Source of the DNA: Thermoleophilia bacterium
GTDB taxonomy: Bacteria; Actinomycetota; Thermoleophilia; RBG-16-64-13
Length of the DNA: 64,000 nt
Direction: 5' to 3'
Assembly: GCA_027493445.1 (NCBI GenBank)
Contig: JAOSKU010000001.1
Coordinates: forward strand, 2,872,822-2,936,821
Position numbers and translations under genes: made by a program. The notes beneath the pieces were generated by a model, which worked only from the letters and a program-made list of their open reading frames with translations, was not told where the DNA came from and did no database searches. Numbering within the stretch: the stretch's first letter is position 1; the number at the start of each line of letters is the position of its first letter. Below, piece after piece: positions 1-8,095 of this stretch.

Positions 1-69
1 CGAGGCCTTGTGGTGCCGGTCGTCAGCGTCGACATAGGCGTAGAGAGGCCCGGCATCGACGGCAACGAC
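1..69 (-). CDS. PIN-domain (VapC-like) toxin, N-terminal fragment cut by the window edge
   Basis: The reverse strand reads VAVDAGPLYAYVDADDRHH, the typical first beta strand and first acidic residue of a PIN ribonuclease domain. The gene runs off position 1. It follows directly on the ribbon-helix-helix antitoxin gene, as in VapBC operons. No ATG, GTG or TTG is present in this frame near the antitoxin stop codon, so the true start is unclear; a missing base in the GGGG run at 73-76 would fuse the two frames. Only about 23 residues are visible, so the family is supported but completeness is unknown. Confidence 0.55.
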
Positions 70-284
70 TATTTCCCCACCTCTGCCGTCAGGATCTCTT
101 CGATCCGCTCCGAGATGTCGTCTCGCCCGCTACGGCCACTGGCCGCCGCGCCCAGCCGGCGGCCGCCGAGGTACTGGTCGACGGCCTCGCGGGTGAGTTC
201 CGAGATCGTCAGCCCTCGCCGCTCGGCCTCGTGCCGTAGTTTCGCGTCAAGTTCGTCGGGCAGCTTGATGGTAGTTCGCTTCAT
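69..284 (-). CDS. Ribbon-helix-helix antitoxin (CopG/VapB-like)
   Basis: The 71-residue product begins MKRTTIKLPDELDAKLR, a classic ribbon-helix-helix beta strand plus first helix, followed by GLTISELTREAVDQYLGG (second helix) and an acidic C-terminal tail that would contact a toxin. The ATG at 284 is chosen because the upstream in-frame ATG at 338 adds residues that do not fit the family. A PIN-like reading frame lies immediately downstream, so the protein probably neutralises that toxin and represses the shared promoter as a dimer. Family is confident; partner assignment is by position. Confidence 0.75.
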   Translation of the reverse strand: MKRTTIKLPDELDAKLRHEAERRGLTISELTREAVDQYLGGRRLGAAASGRSGRDDISERIEEILTAEVGK

Positions 285-334
285 GGTATGACAGCATGCC
301 ATCTCACTCGCGGCGCTGTGGGTGACCAGCGCAT

Positions 335-610
335 TCAAAAGTCGACGTACTCCCCGTCCTCGGGGTCCTCACAGGAGAGGAGGTCGAGGACGGACTGATC
401 CTCCTGGGCCCTACCCACAAACACCACCGAAGGCCCGGTGTAGAGGGTGATCTTGGCTCCTACGGGCAGCTCGACCGGTCGCCCGTCGAGGCCGACGATA
501 TTGCGCAGCAGCGAGCTCTCCATGTCCTTGTCGGCGCGGGCCGATCTGATGGCGAACGGCTCCCCATCTTCGATCTGGATCCTCGGTTCTCGATCACTGC
601 CGATATCCAT
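335..610 (-). CDS. Hypothetical 91-residue protein
   Basis: An open frame from an ATG at 610 encodes a small acidic protein with no signal peptide or membrane segment. The central part (ELPVGAKITLYTGPSVVFVG) could form a short beta-rich fold and the C-terminus is strongly acidic (CEDPEDGEYVDF). I do not recognise a family. It lies between the amidohydrolase and the antitoxin gene on the same strand. A longer reading from 700 would start inside a GC-rich palindrome and is less likely. Confidence 0.4.
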   Translation of the reverse strand: MDIGSDREPRIQIEDGEPFAIRSARADKDMESSLLRNIVGLDGRPVELPVGAKITLYTGPSVVFVGRAQEDQSVLDLLSCEDPEDGEYVDF

Positions 611-659
611 GTCGACCCCCGAGTGTCGCCGCGGCCGCACTGGGCGGGCGCGGTGCGGC

Positions 660-683
660 GGGCGGGCGCAGCTGCGCCCGCCC
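660..683. terminator. 24-bp perfect GC-rich palindrome, possible terminator
   Basis: GGGCGGGCGCAG pairs perfectly with CTGCGCCCGCCC. It lies just downstream of the amidohydrolase stop codon (697, reverse strand) and upstream of the next gene on that strand. It could act as a terminator of the ddl-amidohydrolase operon, but no T-run follows, so a protein binding site is also possible. Confidence 0.4.
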
Positions 684-696
684 CCACTATCGATGT

Positions 697-1581
697 TCAA
701 CGAAGACCCAGGGCCTTGGTGGCGTTGCCTCCGAACACGGCCCTGCGGATGGCGACGTCCAGATCCTCGGTCTCACGCAAGTAGCGCGCGGGCGAGAGCA
801 GCGGGTAGTCGCTCCCGAAGAGGATCTTCTCCGGTCCGGCCGTGGCCGCGGCGATGGAGTAGACGTCGCGCCGGTAGAGGTAGGGGACGGCCGAAGTGTC
901 GTAGAAGACCCGGGTCAGCGTCGCACGAACTTCAGCCATGAGCTCGTAGAAGAAGAGACCGCCGCCCATATGCGCATAGATGATGGTCAGCTCAGGATGG
1001 CGCTGAGCGAAGTCGTAGCAGGGACCCGGCGTGTTCGCCCCCTTACCCGGGTAGACGTGTCCCACGGGCTCGTTCGCGTGCAGATTGACGGGTAGACCAC
1101 GCTCCACCAGCACCCCGGCGATGCGATCCAACCCGGGAGAAGAGGTCAGGTCGAAGCGCTGGCCGTCGGGAAAGAGCTCCCCGCAGCCCAGCAGGCCCGC
1201 GTCCAGGCAGCGCTCCAATTCCCGGGTGGCTCCGGGAGCCTCCGGAGACACACAGGCATAGCCGACGAACCGATCCGGATGGGCCCGCACCGCCTCGAGC
1301 ACATACTCGTTCGTCTCGCGGCAAAGCCCCTGGTCTCGATACGCGAAACCGAAGACCACGGAGCGCGCCACCCCAGTGGCATCCATCTCCTCGAGCACGC
1401 GCTCGTAGGGCACCATGCGGGACTTGGGGTCGGCGTACAGCTGCCGGAACCACTCGTCCCGCTCCACGTGGCGCTCGCGGCCCGCGATCACCTCTGGGGA
1501 GAACAGGTGCACGTGCACGTCGACGACCGGCTCGGCAAAGGGGGGCGGTGACGGCCTCCGTGTCATCTCGGCGGCGCTCAC
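697..1581 (-). CDS. Amidohydrolase family protein (Amidohydro_2, TIM-barrel metal hydrolase)
   Basis: The 294-residue product has the marks of Amidohydro_2 enzymes: an N-terminal metal ligand motif DVHVH at residues 21-25, then NLHANE, YAHMGG and the late aspartate in GSDYP. Members of the family are hydrolases or decarboxylases of small organic acids and lactones; the substrate here cannot be told. The GTG at 1581 overlaps the ddl stop codon as GTGA, so the two are translationally coupled; the longer frame to 1785 would lie inside ddl. The C-terminus (GGNATKALGL) is the usual ending of the family, so the gene looks complete. Confidence 0.8.
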   Translation of the reverse strand: MSAAEMTRRPSPPPFAEPVVDVHVHLFSPEVIAGRERHVERDEWFRQLYADPKSRMVPYERVLEEMDATGVARSVVFGFAYRDQGLCRETNEYVLEAVRAHPDRFVGYACVSPEAPGATRELERCLDAGLLGCGELFPDGQRFDLTSSPGLDRIAGVLVERGLPVNLHANEPVGHVYPGKGANTPGPCYDFAQRHPELTIIYAHMGGGLFFYELMAEVRATLTRVFYDTSAVPYLYRRDVYSIAAATAGPEKILFGSDYPLLSPARYLRETEDLDVAIRRAVFGGNATKALGLR

Positions 1582-2543
1582 GAGCAGTCCTTGCCGTCGG
1601 GTCCGGGATGAGCCACGGCACCCAGCAGGATCAGCTCCACCAGCTCGGCATACGAGATGCCGGCGGCCTTGGCCTGGGCAGGCAGGTCGGAGAGATCGGT
1701 CATGCCCGGCAAGGTGTTCACTTCGGTGAAGTGGGGAGTTCCGTCCCCGGCCACCATGAAGTCGACCCGGGCGTAGCCGCGGCACCCTATCGCCTCGAAG
1801 ACGGCCACTGCGAGCCTCTCGGCCTCCCCGTAGACGCCGGGGGCGAGCCGGGCCGGGATGATGAAGTCGGTCATGCCGTGCGTGTATTTGGCCTGGTAGT
1901 CATAGAACTCGTTATGGGGGATCAGCTCCAGGATGGGCAGCGACAGAGGGCGGCCGCCTCTTTCGATCACGCCCACGGTGATCTCCACCCCCGCCACGTA
2001 GGCCTCGACGAACACGCGGCCGAAGACCGTCCGCCCCTCTTCGAGGCAGGCGGCGAGCTCGGCCTGCTCCTTGCACTTCACCACCCCCAGGGACGATCCC
2101 TCCTCCACCGGCTTGACCATCACCGGCAGCCCCAAGGCGGCCACCACTCGGGCAGCGGCCTCAGAGGCGGGCTCGAGGCGACCGATCTCGCAGTAGTCGG
2201 GGGTAGGGATGCCACTCTCCCGGGCCACCTTCTTCGAGGCGATCTTGTTCATGCCCAAGGCCGAGGCCAGGACGCCCGATCCGGTGTAGGGGATATCCAT
2301 GAGCTCGAGCAGGCCCTGGATGGTGCCGTCTTCGCCGAAGCGCCCGTGGAGGGCAAGGAAGGCGACCTCCACCTGCTCCTCCACCAGGCGCTGGGCCACG
2401 TCGCGGAGCGCGTCGATACGCACCACGTCATAACCCAGCGAGAAGAGCGCTTGATAGCAGTTCTCCCCCGAGCGCAGCGACACCTCCCGTTCCCCGGAAA
2501 GGCCGCCCATGAGGACGCCTATTCTCTTCGAACGAAGGTTCAC
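1578..2543 (-). CDS. ddl: D-alanine--D-alanine ligase
   Basis: The product joins two D-alanines with ATP for peptidoglycan synthesis in the cytoplasm. The 321 residues are typical for Ddl. Visible signatures are the N-terminal GGLSGEREVSLRSG, the ATP-grasp segment VKPVEEGSSLGVVKC, the RVDFMVAGDGTPHFTEVNT region with metal ligands, and the C-terminal PGMTDLSDLPAQAKAAG. The GTG at 2543 is chosen because the family starts a few residues before the glycine-rich motif. It is the first gene of a two-gene unit with the amidohydrolase. The origin-linked location is not where ddl normally sits. Confidence 0.93.
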   Translation of the reverse strand: MNLRSKRIGVLMGGLSGEREVSLRSGENCYQALFSLGYDVVRIDALRDVAQRLVEEQVEVAFLALHGRFGEDGTIQGLLELMDIPYTGSGVLASALGMNKIASKKVARESGIPTPDYCEIGRLEPASEAAARVVAALGLPVMVKPVEEGSSLGVVKCKEQAELAACLEEGRTVFGRVFVEAYVAGVEITVGVIERGGRPLSLPILELIPHNEFYDYQAKYTHGMTDFIIPARLAPGVYGEAERLAVAVFEAIGCRGYARVDFMVAGDGTPHFTEVNTLPGMTDLSDLPAQAKAAGISYAELVELILLGAVAHPGPDGKDCS

Positions 2544-2691
2544 GCGTGCACTGTAGCACAGGGGGGTCTCGACGCCGGAGACCTCCAAGCGCTCGTCTCA
2601 AGACAATGCTTGGCCACCGGGGCCGCACCGGGAGGCGCGATGCCGTGTCCTCAGGCGAGCCCCCGGATCCAGGGCGGTCGCCTCCGGCCTG

Positions 2692-3573
2692 CTATCCGAC
2701 CGCCACCCGGGAGCCCCGCACCGAGACCCGGGCCGGAGCCACAGACCGGACGGCCGGACGGGCCGGAGACGTACGCTCGGCGGCGTGGACGAGCTCCGGC
2801 GCGTTGACTCCGTCCCGGGGCCCTACGGCGTAGCCCACGAAGCAGTCGACCCGCCGCCCGTCGACCAGCCGACTGTTGGCCGCGCGGGAGACCGCAGCCG
2901 CCAACTCGGCCGAACGGATCGACCCGCACCCGGGGACCAGGAAGGCCAGCATGTCGCCCGAGAGACGAAAGCCCTGGGCTTCGGCGCCCAGCTCGCGGCG
3001 CGTCCGGCGCCCCAGTGCAATCACGCTCCGCTCGGCCGCCTCCCGCCCGTGAAGCACCACCATCTCCTCTCGCCGGTGGACGCGCAATGTGATCACGCTG
3101 AAACACGAGCTGCGAGCCATGGCCAGCTGACCTTCGTCATCTACCGCCTCGGCGAAAAGCGAGGCTCCCCCGAAACCCGTGGCCGGATCCACCTCGTTCG
3201 GAGCGCCGAGTCCAAATGTGCGCTCCTGTCTCTGGACCGCGGCGCTGTAGACCAGTCCTCCGATCCACAGGCCAATGACCACCGTCGACGGCCATAGCTT
3301 GGTCCCCCACAGAAGAAGCGGCAGGGTGAGCACAGCATCGATGATGGAGAGGAGATAACCTAGGCCCTCGTCGTCCCGGAAGACGACGGTGAGCCGCAAG
3401 GCCCACAACGCGTAGATCACAAGCGCCACGGAGTATGCCCCTGAAAGAAAGCCCACCCGGATGTCGAACACGGGTGGGCCGAAGAGGGCGAGAGTGCCGA
3501 GCACCAGGACGCGGTATCGTCCTTTTTGGTGCTCTCCAGAGCCGGGCGGGCGGGCTGTGATCGAAGCACTCAT
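2692..3573 (-). CDS. Membrane protein with degenerate GGDEF-like domain
   Basis: Residues about 20-115 hold three to four hydrophobic segments (for example VLVLGTLALFGPPVF and STVVIGLWIGGLVY). The soluble part, about residues 140-270, has the order of a GGDEF domain (FSVITLRVHRREE, RLSGDMLAFLVPGCGSI, VDCFVGYAVGPRDG), but the signature loop reads SGDML where active diguanylate cyclases have GGDEF or GGEEF. The protein is therefore probably catalytically dead and may be a nucleotide or partner sensor. It is transcribed away from the sigma factor gene at 3733. The C-terminal tail is Ala/Arg/Val-rich. Confidence 0.6.
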   Translation of the reverse strand: MSASITARPPGSGEHQKGRYRVLVLGTLALFGPPVFDIRVGFLSGAYSVALVIYALWALRLTVVFRDDEGLGYLLSIIDAVLTLPLLLWGTKLWPSTVVIGLWIGGLVYSAAVQRQERTFGLGAPNEVDPATGFGGASLFAEAVDDEGQLAMARSSCFSVITLRVHRREEMVVLHGREAAERSVIALGRRTRRELGAEAQGFRLSGDMLAFLVPGCGSIRSAELAAAVSRAANSRLVDGRRVDCFVGYAVGPRDGVNAPELVHAAERTSPARPAVRSVAPARVSVRGSRVAVG

Positions 3574-3732
3574 GCGATTCTTACTGCATTGTAAGATAGA
3601 TGAAACGCCTTTGCAAGAGAAATTGCTAAATTGAGATTATGAAATGAGACCATGGGTCACTGGAGCCGCGAAACCTCTCAGCGGCCCTGCGCGTAGCGGA
3701 GCACGGAAGGCAAACGAGGTGGATGTGAGCGC

Positions 3733-4344
3733 GTGGAAGCGACTGTCCCCCGGGTCGTGGTGAGACGGCCCCAAAAGCATTCCGACGAGGATCTGGCCAC
3801 ACGAGCGCAGCGCGGCGACGTGGCTGCCTACGAGGAGCTCGTGCGACGATACCAACGCCTGGTGTACCGGATCCTGTGGTCTCGAGGCGGAGGCACGGCC
3901 GAGGATGTGGAGGACATGGCCCAGGACACATTCGTCAAAGTGTGGGAGAGGCTCTCCACCTACGACGCCCGGCTGCCCTTCAAGCCCTGGATCGCCCGGG
4001 TGGCGGGCAACCTGGCCATCGACCGGCACCGCGCCCGCGCCCGCCGTCCGGTAACCGTAGAGCTCGCGCCCGGACAAACCGAGTCCCAAGCCGTGTCCGA
4101 CCATCGGGCCGACCCGGCCGAGGCCGTGACCGGGAGCGAAGAGCAGCGGGCGCTCCTGACCCATCTGCGCCACCTCCCGCCTCACTACCGTGAGGTCCTG
4201 GTGCTGCGCTTTGTGGAGGACCTATCGTACGAGCAGATCGCCGAGGTGCTGGGCATCCCCCTGGGGTCGGTGAAGACCCGCATCTTCCGGAGCCGGGAGC
4301 TCCTCAAGCAGCGGCTCGCCGTCGACTGTGTAGAAGGAGTGTAA
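3733..4344 (+). CDS. ECF-type RNA polymerase sigma factor (sigma-70 family, RpoE-like)
   Basis: The 203-residue protein has sigma-70 region 2 (YEELVRRYQRLVYRILW ... DMAQDTFVKVWERL ... KPWIARVAGNLAIDRHR) and region 4 (LRHLPPHYREVLVLRF ... SYEQIAEVLGIPLGSVKTR) joined by an acidic linker, with no regions 1 or 3. It directs core polymerase to a stress or envelope regulon. The start is the GTG at 3733. The anti-sigma gene begins three bases after the stop codon, and the third gene of the operon is a membrane protein, so an envelope signal is likely. Such operons are usually autoregulated, but I could not identify the promoter with confidence. Confidence 0.9.
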   Translation: MEATVPRVVVRRPQKHSDEDLATRAQRGDVAAYEELVRRYQRLVYRILWSRGGGTAEDVEDMAQDTFVKVWERLSTYDARLPFKPWIARVAGNLAIDRHRARARRPVTVELAPGQTESQAVSDHRADPAEAVTGSEEQRALLTHLRHLPPHYREVLVLRFVEDLSYEQIAEVLGIPLGSVKTRIFRSRELLKQRLAVDCVEGV

Positions 4345-4347
4345 GTC

Positions 4348-4959
4348 ATGGACACCCACGAGCGACAGAGTGGCACCGCCGCGGAGTGCCGCACCGCTGA
4401 GACACTCTTTCTCTACTCGGAGGGACTGCTCGAGCCGGACGAGTCGCGGGCGGTGGCCGTGCACGTGCGCGCGTGCCCCCGGTGCGCCGTGCGGCTGCGC
4501 GAAGAGTTGAGCCTTTCGACGACCCTGCGCTCCCTGCCGGCTCCCAGGCCTTCGAAGAACCTGGCGGCGGCCGTCACCCGCCACATCCGAGCGAGCCGGG
4601 CCCGCGCGGTGTCTCGCTGGTGGTGGGCGCTGGCCACCGTCCTGCTGCTGGCTTCGGGCCTGCAGTGGTTGGTCACAGCCGGCTTCTCGCCCTCCGTGGC
4701 ACTGAGGAACCTCACCGTCGCCCTGGTCGACCTGGTGCGCAGCCCTCTGATCCTGGCCGGCGACTTGGCTGACGGCAGCCTCTGGCGCGACCTGGCGGCC
4801 TTCCTCGACGTGTTGGCGCGCGTCGCCACGAGCTCGCCCTGGTGGCTGGCCGCGACGGCGGCGTCGTTCATGCTCGTGGCGGCCGCGACGAACTCCATCC
4901 TCTATCTGGCCGTGCGGCACGCACTGGCCGGGCAACGGTCAACAAGGAGCCCACGATGA
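4348..4959 (+). CDS. Zinc-finger anti-sigma factor, membrane-anchored
   Basis: Residues about 30-47 contain the HxxxCxxC zinc anti-sigma motif (HVRACPRC) that clamps a cognate ECF sigma factor. Hydrophobic stretches at about residues 92-108 and 168-188 suggest two membrane spans with an external loop between them. The gene lies three bases after the sigma factor gene and overlaps the next gene by ATGA, so all three are translationally coupled. Its role would be to hold the sigma factor inactive until an envelope signal releases it. The family is clear; the inducing signal is not visible. Confidence 0.82.
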   Translation: MDTHERQSGTAAECRTAETLFLYSEGLLEPDESRAVAVHVRACPRCAVRLREELSLSTTLRSLPAPRPSKNLAAAVTRHIRASRARAVSRWWWALATVLLLASGLQWLVTAGFSPSVALRNLTVALVDLVRSPLILAGDLADGSLWRDLAAFLDVLARVATSSPWWLAATAASFMLVAAATNSILYLAVRHALAGQRSTRSPR

Positions 4960-6092
4960 AGACGAGACGCACCCAGCAGAGCCGGTCGCCGGAAGGAGCC
5001 ATGCTCTCCCACCGGCGGAAACGAGGGGTGCTCCGCCTGACCGCCGTGGCCGCCCTGGCCCTCATGCTCGTTATAGCGCTGGCCGCCCCAGCCTTGGCCC
5101 GCGACATCGTTCGGCTGAGCGGCGACGTGGACATCCCTCAAGGTGAGGTGGTCGACGGCGTGGTGGTGATGAACGGCGATATCACTATCGCCGGCACCGT
5201 GACCGGCAACGCCTTCGCCGCCAACGGCGACATCCGTCTGCTGAACGGGGCCCGGGTTGGCGGCGACGCGATCAGCCTGACCGGCCGGGTCATCACGGAA
5301 GGCACGGCCACCATTGGGGGCGACCGCGTGGAGGTGGGAGCAGGCCCAATCAACATCGGCACGCCGGGGCCCATCGATGTGCCCGACCCCGCGGGCGGCT
5401 TCTTCGGTTTCGGCTGGATCTTCATGAGCCTGGGCGCCGCCGGGCTGGGGCTGTTCCTGGTGCTCATCTCGGCCCGCAGTCTTCGCAGCGTGGGCGAAGA
5501 GATCGCGCATCGACCGGGGCGGAGCGCCTTGGTGGGCTTCCTCTCGATCATTGGCGTGCCGGTGCTCCTCGTCGTGCTGATGATCTCGGTCATCGGCATC
5601 CCGCTGGGACTGCTGCTGATCCCCCTGCTTCCCCTGGTCGGCTTCTACGGACTCTACGCGCTGGCGATGGTGGCCGGGGAGCGGCTGCTGGACGTCATCG
5701 GGCGCAAGGATTCCGGGGACATCTGGGCCATGCTGGCCGGGGTCCTGCTGGTGGCCGTGGTACTACTCATCCCGGTGCTGGGCTGGCTGCTCTTCGTGAT
5801 CGCCTGGTTCCTCGGTTTCGGAGCAGCGGTAAGCCGCATGTGGGAGTACTTCCAGGGACGGCGCAACGGGAGGGCCCGCGCCGGCGCTCCCGGAAGGGCT
5901 GCGGGGCCGGAGTGGGCCGAGCCGGCCGCAAGTGCCGGGGCGACGCCACCATCCGCACCTCCCGTGGCCCCAGGCCCGTACGCCTCGGCGCCGGTCCCGC
6001 TACCACCGGAATCTCCGGAGAAGCCACCTGCGGCGCCCGAGTCGAGCGAGGCTCCGGAGTCGCCGCCGCCAGAGCCCCGCTACCACATCTGA
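4956..6092 (+). CDS. Polymer-forming (bactofilin-like) membrane protein of the sigma factor operon
   Basis: After a signal-like segment (LTAVAALALMLVIALAAPALA) the protein has a short right-handed beta-helix pattern with repeats such as VDGVVVMNGDITIAGTV, NAFAANGDIRLLNG and DAISLTGRVITEG, as in bactofilin or polymer-forming domains. Three to four strongly hydrophobic segments follow (about residues 150-290), and the C-terminal 90 residues are Pro/Ala/Glu-rich. The ATG at 4956 overlaps the anti-sigma stop codon. It may be a scaffold or sensor partner of the anti-sigma factor. The architecture is visible; the function is inferred. Confidence 0.65.
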   Translation: MKTRRTQQSRSPEGAMLSHRRKRGVLRLTAVAALALMLVIALAAPALARDIVRLSGDVDIPQGEVVDGVVVMNGDITIAGTVTGNAFAANGDIRLLNGARVGGDAISLTGRVITEGTATIGGDRVEVGAGPINIGTPGPIDVPDPAGGFFGFGWIFMSLGAAGLGLFLVLISARSLRSVGEEIAHRPGRSALVGFLSIIGVPVLLVVLMISVIGIPLGLLLIPLLPLVGFYGLYALAMVAGERLLDVIGRKDSGDIWAMLAGVLLVAVVLLIPVLGWLLFVIAWFLGFGAAVSRMWEYFQGRRNGRARAGAPGRAAGPEWAEPAASAGATPPSAPPVAPGPYASAPVPLPPESPEKPPAAPESSEAPESPPPEPRYHI

Positions 6093-6176
6093 CCCCCTGG
6101 TTCGGGTGGCCCGGCCGCCGGACGGCCGGGCCACCACCCCGATACCCGCCCGACCGGTACCGCCCCGATGTAGAAT

Positions 6177-6207
6177 GCCCCGAGGAGCGCACCGCGCTCC
6201 TCGGGGC
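6177..6207 (+). terminator. 14-bp GC-rich hairpin after the sigma operon
   Basis: GCCCCGAGGAGCGC and GCGCTCCTCGGGGC form a perfect 14-bp stem with a 3-nt loop, 85 bases after the sigma operon and 42 bases before tldD. No T-run follows. It is a candidate terminator or leader structure for tldD. Confidence 0.5.
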
Positions 6208-6248
6208 TCGCAGGAGTCTCGGCGGCAACGATCGCGAAAGCCGAAAGC

Positions 6249-7787
6249 ATGAAAGACTTCGCCATCGACGCTCTGTCCCAGCTCGACCGCTCCCAGGTGG
6301 AGTACGCCGATATCCGCGTCGTGCGCCGCCGCAGCGAAACGCTGCGGGTGAAGAATGGGATCGTAGAGGCCTGGTCGGACGAGGAGGAGCTTGGGTTCGG
6401 CATGCGCGTGCTTGCGGCGGGCACCTGGGGCTTCGCCGCTTCCCACGACCTGACGCGCGACCAGGCGCGACGCACCGCGAGCAGTGCCCTCGATGTCGCC
6501 TTGGCCTCTGCGTCGGTGGGCGGCCCCCGCGTGCGGCTCGCCCCCGAGTCCCCCCGTGTGGCCGACGTGGTCGGGCCCATGGCGGAGGATCCCTTCGCCG
6601 TCGATACGGAAAGCAAACTGCGGTTGCTGATGGAGGCGGACGAAGCCTTGCGTTCGCCGGGAGTCACCTTCGCGCTGGCCTTCTTGGGGGGCTTGTGGGA
6701 AGAGAAGGTCTTCGCGTCCACCGAAGGATCCCTGATCCGCCAAACCCGCAGCGAGGCGGGCGGAGGCATTCAGGCGGTGGCCGTCAGGGACGGCGACGTC
6801 CAGACCCGCTCCTACCCGTCGTCCGGCTCCGGGAGCTGGGGCCAAGGGGGCTTCGAGGTCATCCGCGGGCTGGACTTGGTGGCCCACGGCCCCCGACTGG
6901 CCGAGGAGGCGGTGAGGCTGCTCGACGCTCCCTTCTGCCCGCGAACCATGACCACGGTCATTCTCGACCAGGATCAGATGGCTCTCCAGGTGCACGAGTC
7001 GGTGGGTCACCCGACCGAGCTCGACCGCATCCTTGGCAGCGAGGCCAGCTACGCCGGCACGAGCTTCCTCTCCGAGTCCGACGTGGGGCGCCTGCAATAC
7101 GGGTCGGAGCACGTCACCATCCTGGCCGACGCCACCACTCCGGGCGGTCTGGGGACGGCCCCCTACGACGACGAGGGCGTTCCGGCTAAGCGCGTGCCTC
7201 TGATCCGGCGCGGCCGGCTGGTCGGCCTGCTGACCTCTCGCGAGACCGCCGGCCTTCTGGGGCAGGAATCGACCGGGGCCATGCGCGCCTCGGGCTGGAA
7301 CCGCATCCCCCTGATTCGCATGACCAACATCAACCTGGAGCCGGGAGGCTGGGCCCTCGACGACCTGATCGCCGATACCGGCGATGGCGTCCTCATGGCC
7401 ACCAACAAGAGCTGGAGCATCGACGACCGGCGCCTGAACTTCCACTTCGCCACCGAGATCGGGTGGGAGATCAAGAACGGCCGGCTGGGGAGGATCCTGC
7501 GGGGCTGCACGTACACCGGCAGCACGCCCTCGTTCTGGCGGAGCTGCGACGCCGTCTGCGGAGAGCGGGACTGGAGGCTCTTCGGCGTGACCAACTGCGG
7601 CAAGGGCGAACCCGGCCAGAGCATGCACGTGGGCCACGGAGCCTCTCCGGCTCGATTCCGGAACGTGGCTGTGGGCGGCGGGGGAGGGCGGGGCGTGAGC
7701 GCGCAAGCTGCCAGCGAAACGGAAGAAGAGGGTCGGCAGCTCATCGCAGAAGCGATCGAGTGCAGCACCATGACCGAGCGGTGGTGA
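6249..7787 (+). CDS. tldD: TldD metalloprotease (PmbA/TldD family)
   Basis: TldD pairs with PmbA (TldE) to form a zinc protease that degrades unfolded or modified peptides. The HExxxH zinc motif is present as HESVGH at about residues 248-253, and the C-terminus carries the family block CGKGEPGQSMHVGHGASP followed by RFRNVAVGGG. The 512 residues match the usual length plus a short extra tail. Its partner pmbA lies 2.3 kb downstream, separated by an inserted ATPase and a toxin-antitoxin remnant; in most genomes the two are adjacent. Confidence 0.93.
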   Translation: MKDFAIDALSQLDRSQVEYADIRVVRRRSETLRVKNGIVEAWSDEEELGFGMRVLAAGTWGFAASHDLTRDQARRTASSALDVALASASVGGPRVRLAPESPRVADVVGPMAEDPFAVDTESKLRLLMEADEALRSPGVTFALAFLGGLWEEKVFASTEGSLIRQTRSEAGGGIQAVAVRDGDVQTRSYPSSGSGSWGQGGFEVIRGLDLVAHGPRLAEEAVRLLDAPFCPRTMTTVILDQDQMALQVHESVGHPTELDRILGSEASYAGTSFLSESDVGRLQYGSEHVTILADATTPGGLGTAPYDDEGVPAKRVPLIRRGRLVGLLTSRETAGLLGQESTGAMRASGWNRIPLIRMTNINLEPGGWALDDLIADTGDGVLMATNKSWSIDDRRLNFHFATEIGWEIKNGRLGRILRGCTYTGSTPSFWRSCDAVCGERDWRLFGVTNCGKGEPGQSMHVGHGASPARFRNVAVGGGGGRGVSAQAASETEEEGRQLIAEAIECSTMTERW

Positions 7788-8095
7788 ACTGGCTCACCGG
7801 CCTGGAGCCGAATGGAGCCCCATTCAGCTCTGCCCAAGCCAGGACCGAAGCTTCCCCAATGCTCCTTCTGCCAGAGCCTAGTAAGCAAGCGTATTCAGTG
7901 AACACGCGCAGTTCGGGGAGACCCTCCCCCAGCGAAACTATCTCGAGCCGTGGCGCGCTTACAGCAGATATTAGGGTCTTCTTATAGGATCAAATATCGC
8001 CACATCTGGTATTATCCATGAAACCACAATCTTCAGAGACTGGTTCTTTCGACAGTTGCCCGGACAGCGGCACATGCCGCACGGAGGTGTCACGA
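7788..8095. other. 308-bp gap between tldD and the ATPase gene
   Basis: No gene is visible. The end of the gap (about 7960-8020) is AT-richer than its surroundings and probably holds the promoter of the ATPase gene; I cannot define the boxes with confidence. A 26-codon in-frame extension of the ATPase from an ATG at 8018 is possible. Confidence 0.4.

Noticed and set aside
1548..2807. 419-codon open frame opposite ddl
   Set aside because: It is an antisense shadow of ddl and the amidohydrolase; no signal or family pattern.
6000..7706. 568-codon open frame opposite tldD on the - strand
   Set aside because: It shadows a clear TldD gene and has a biased composition without domains.
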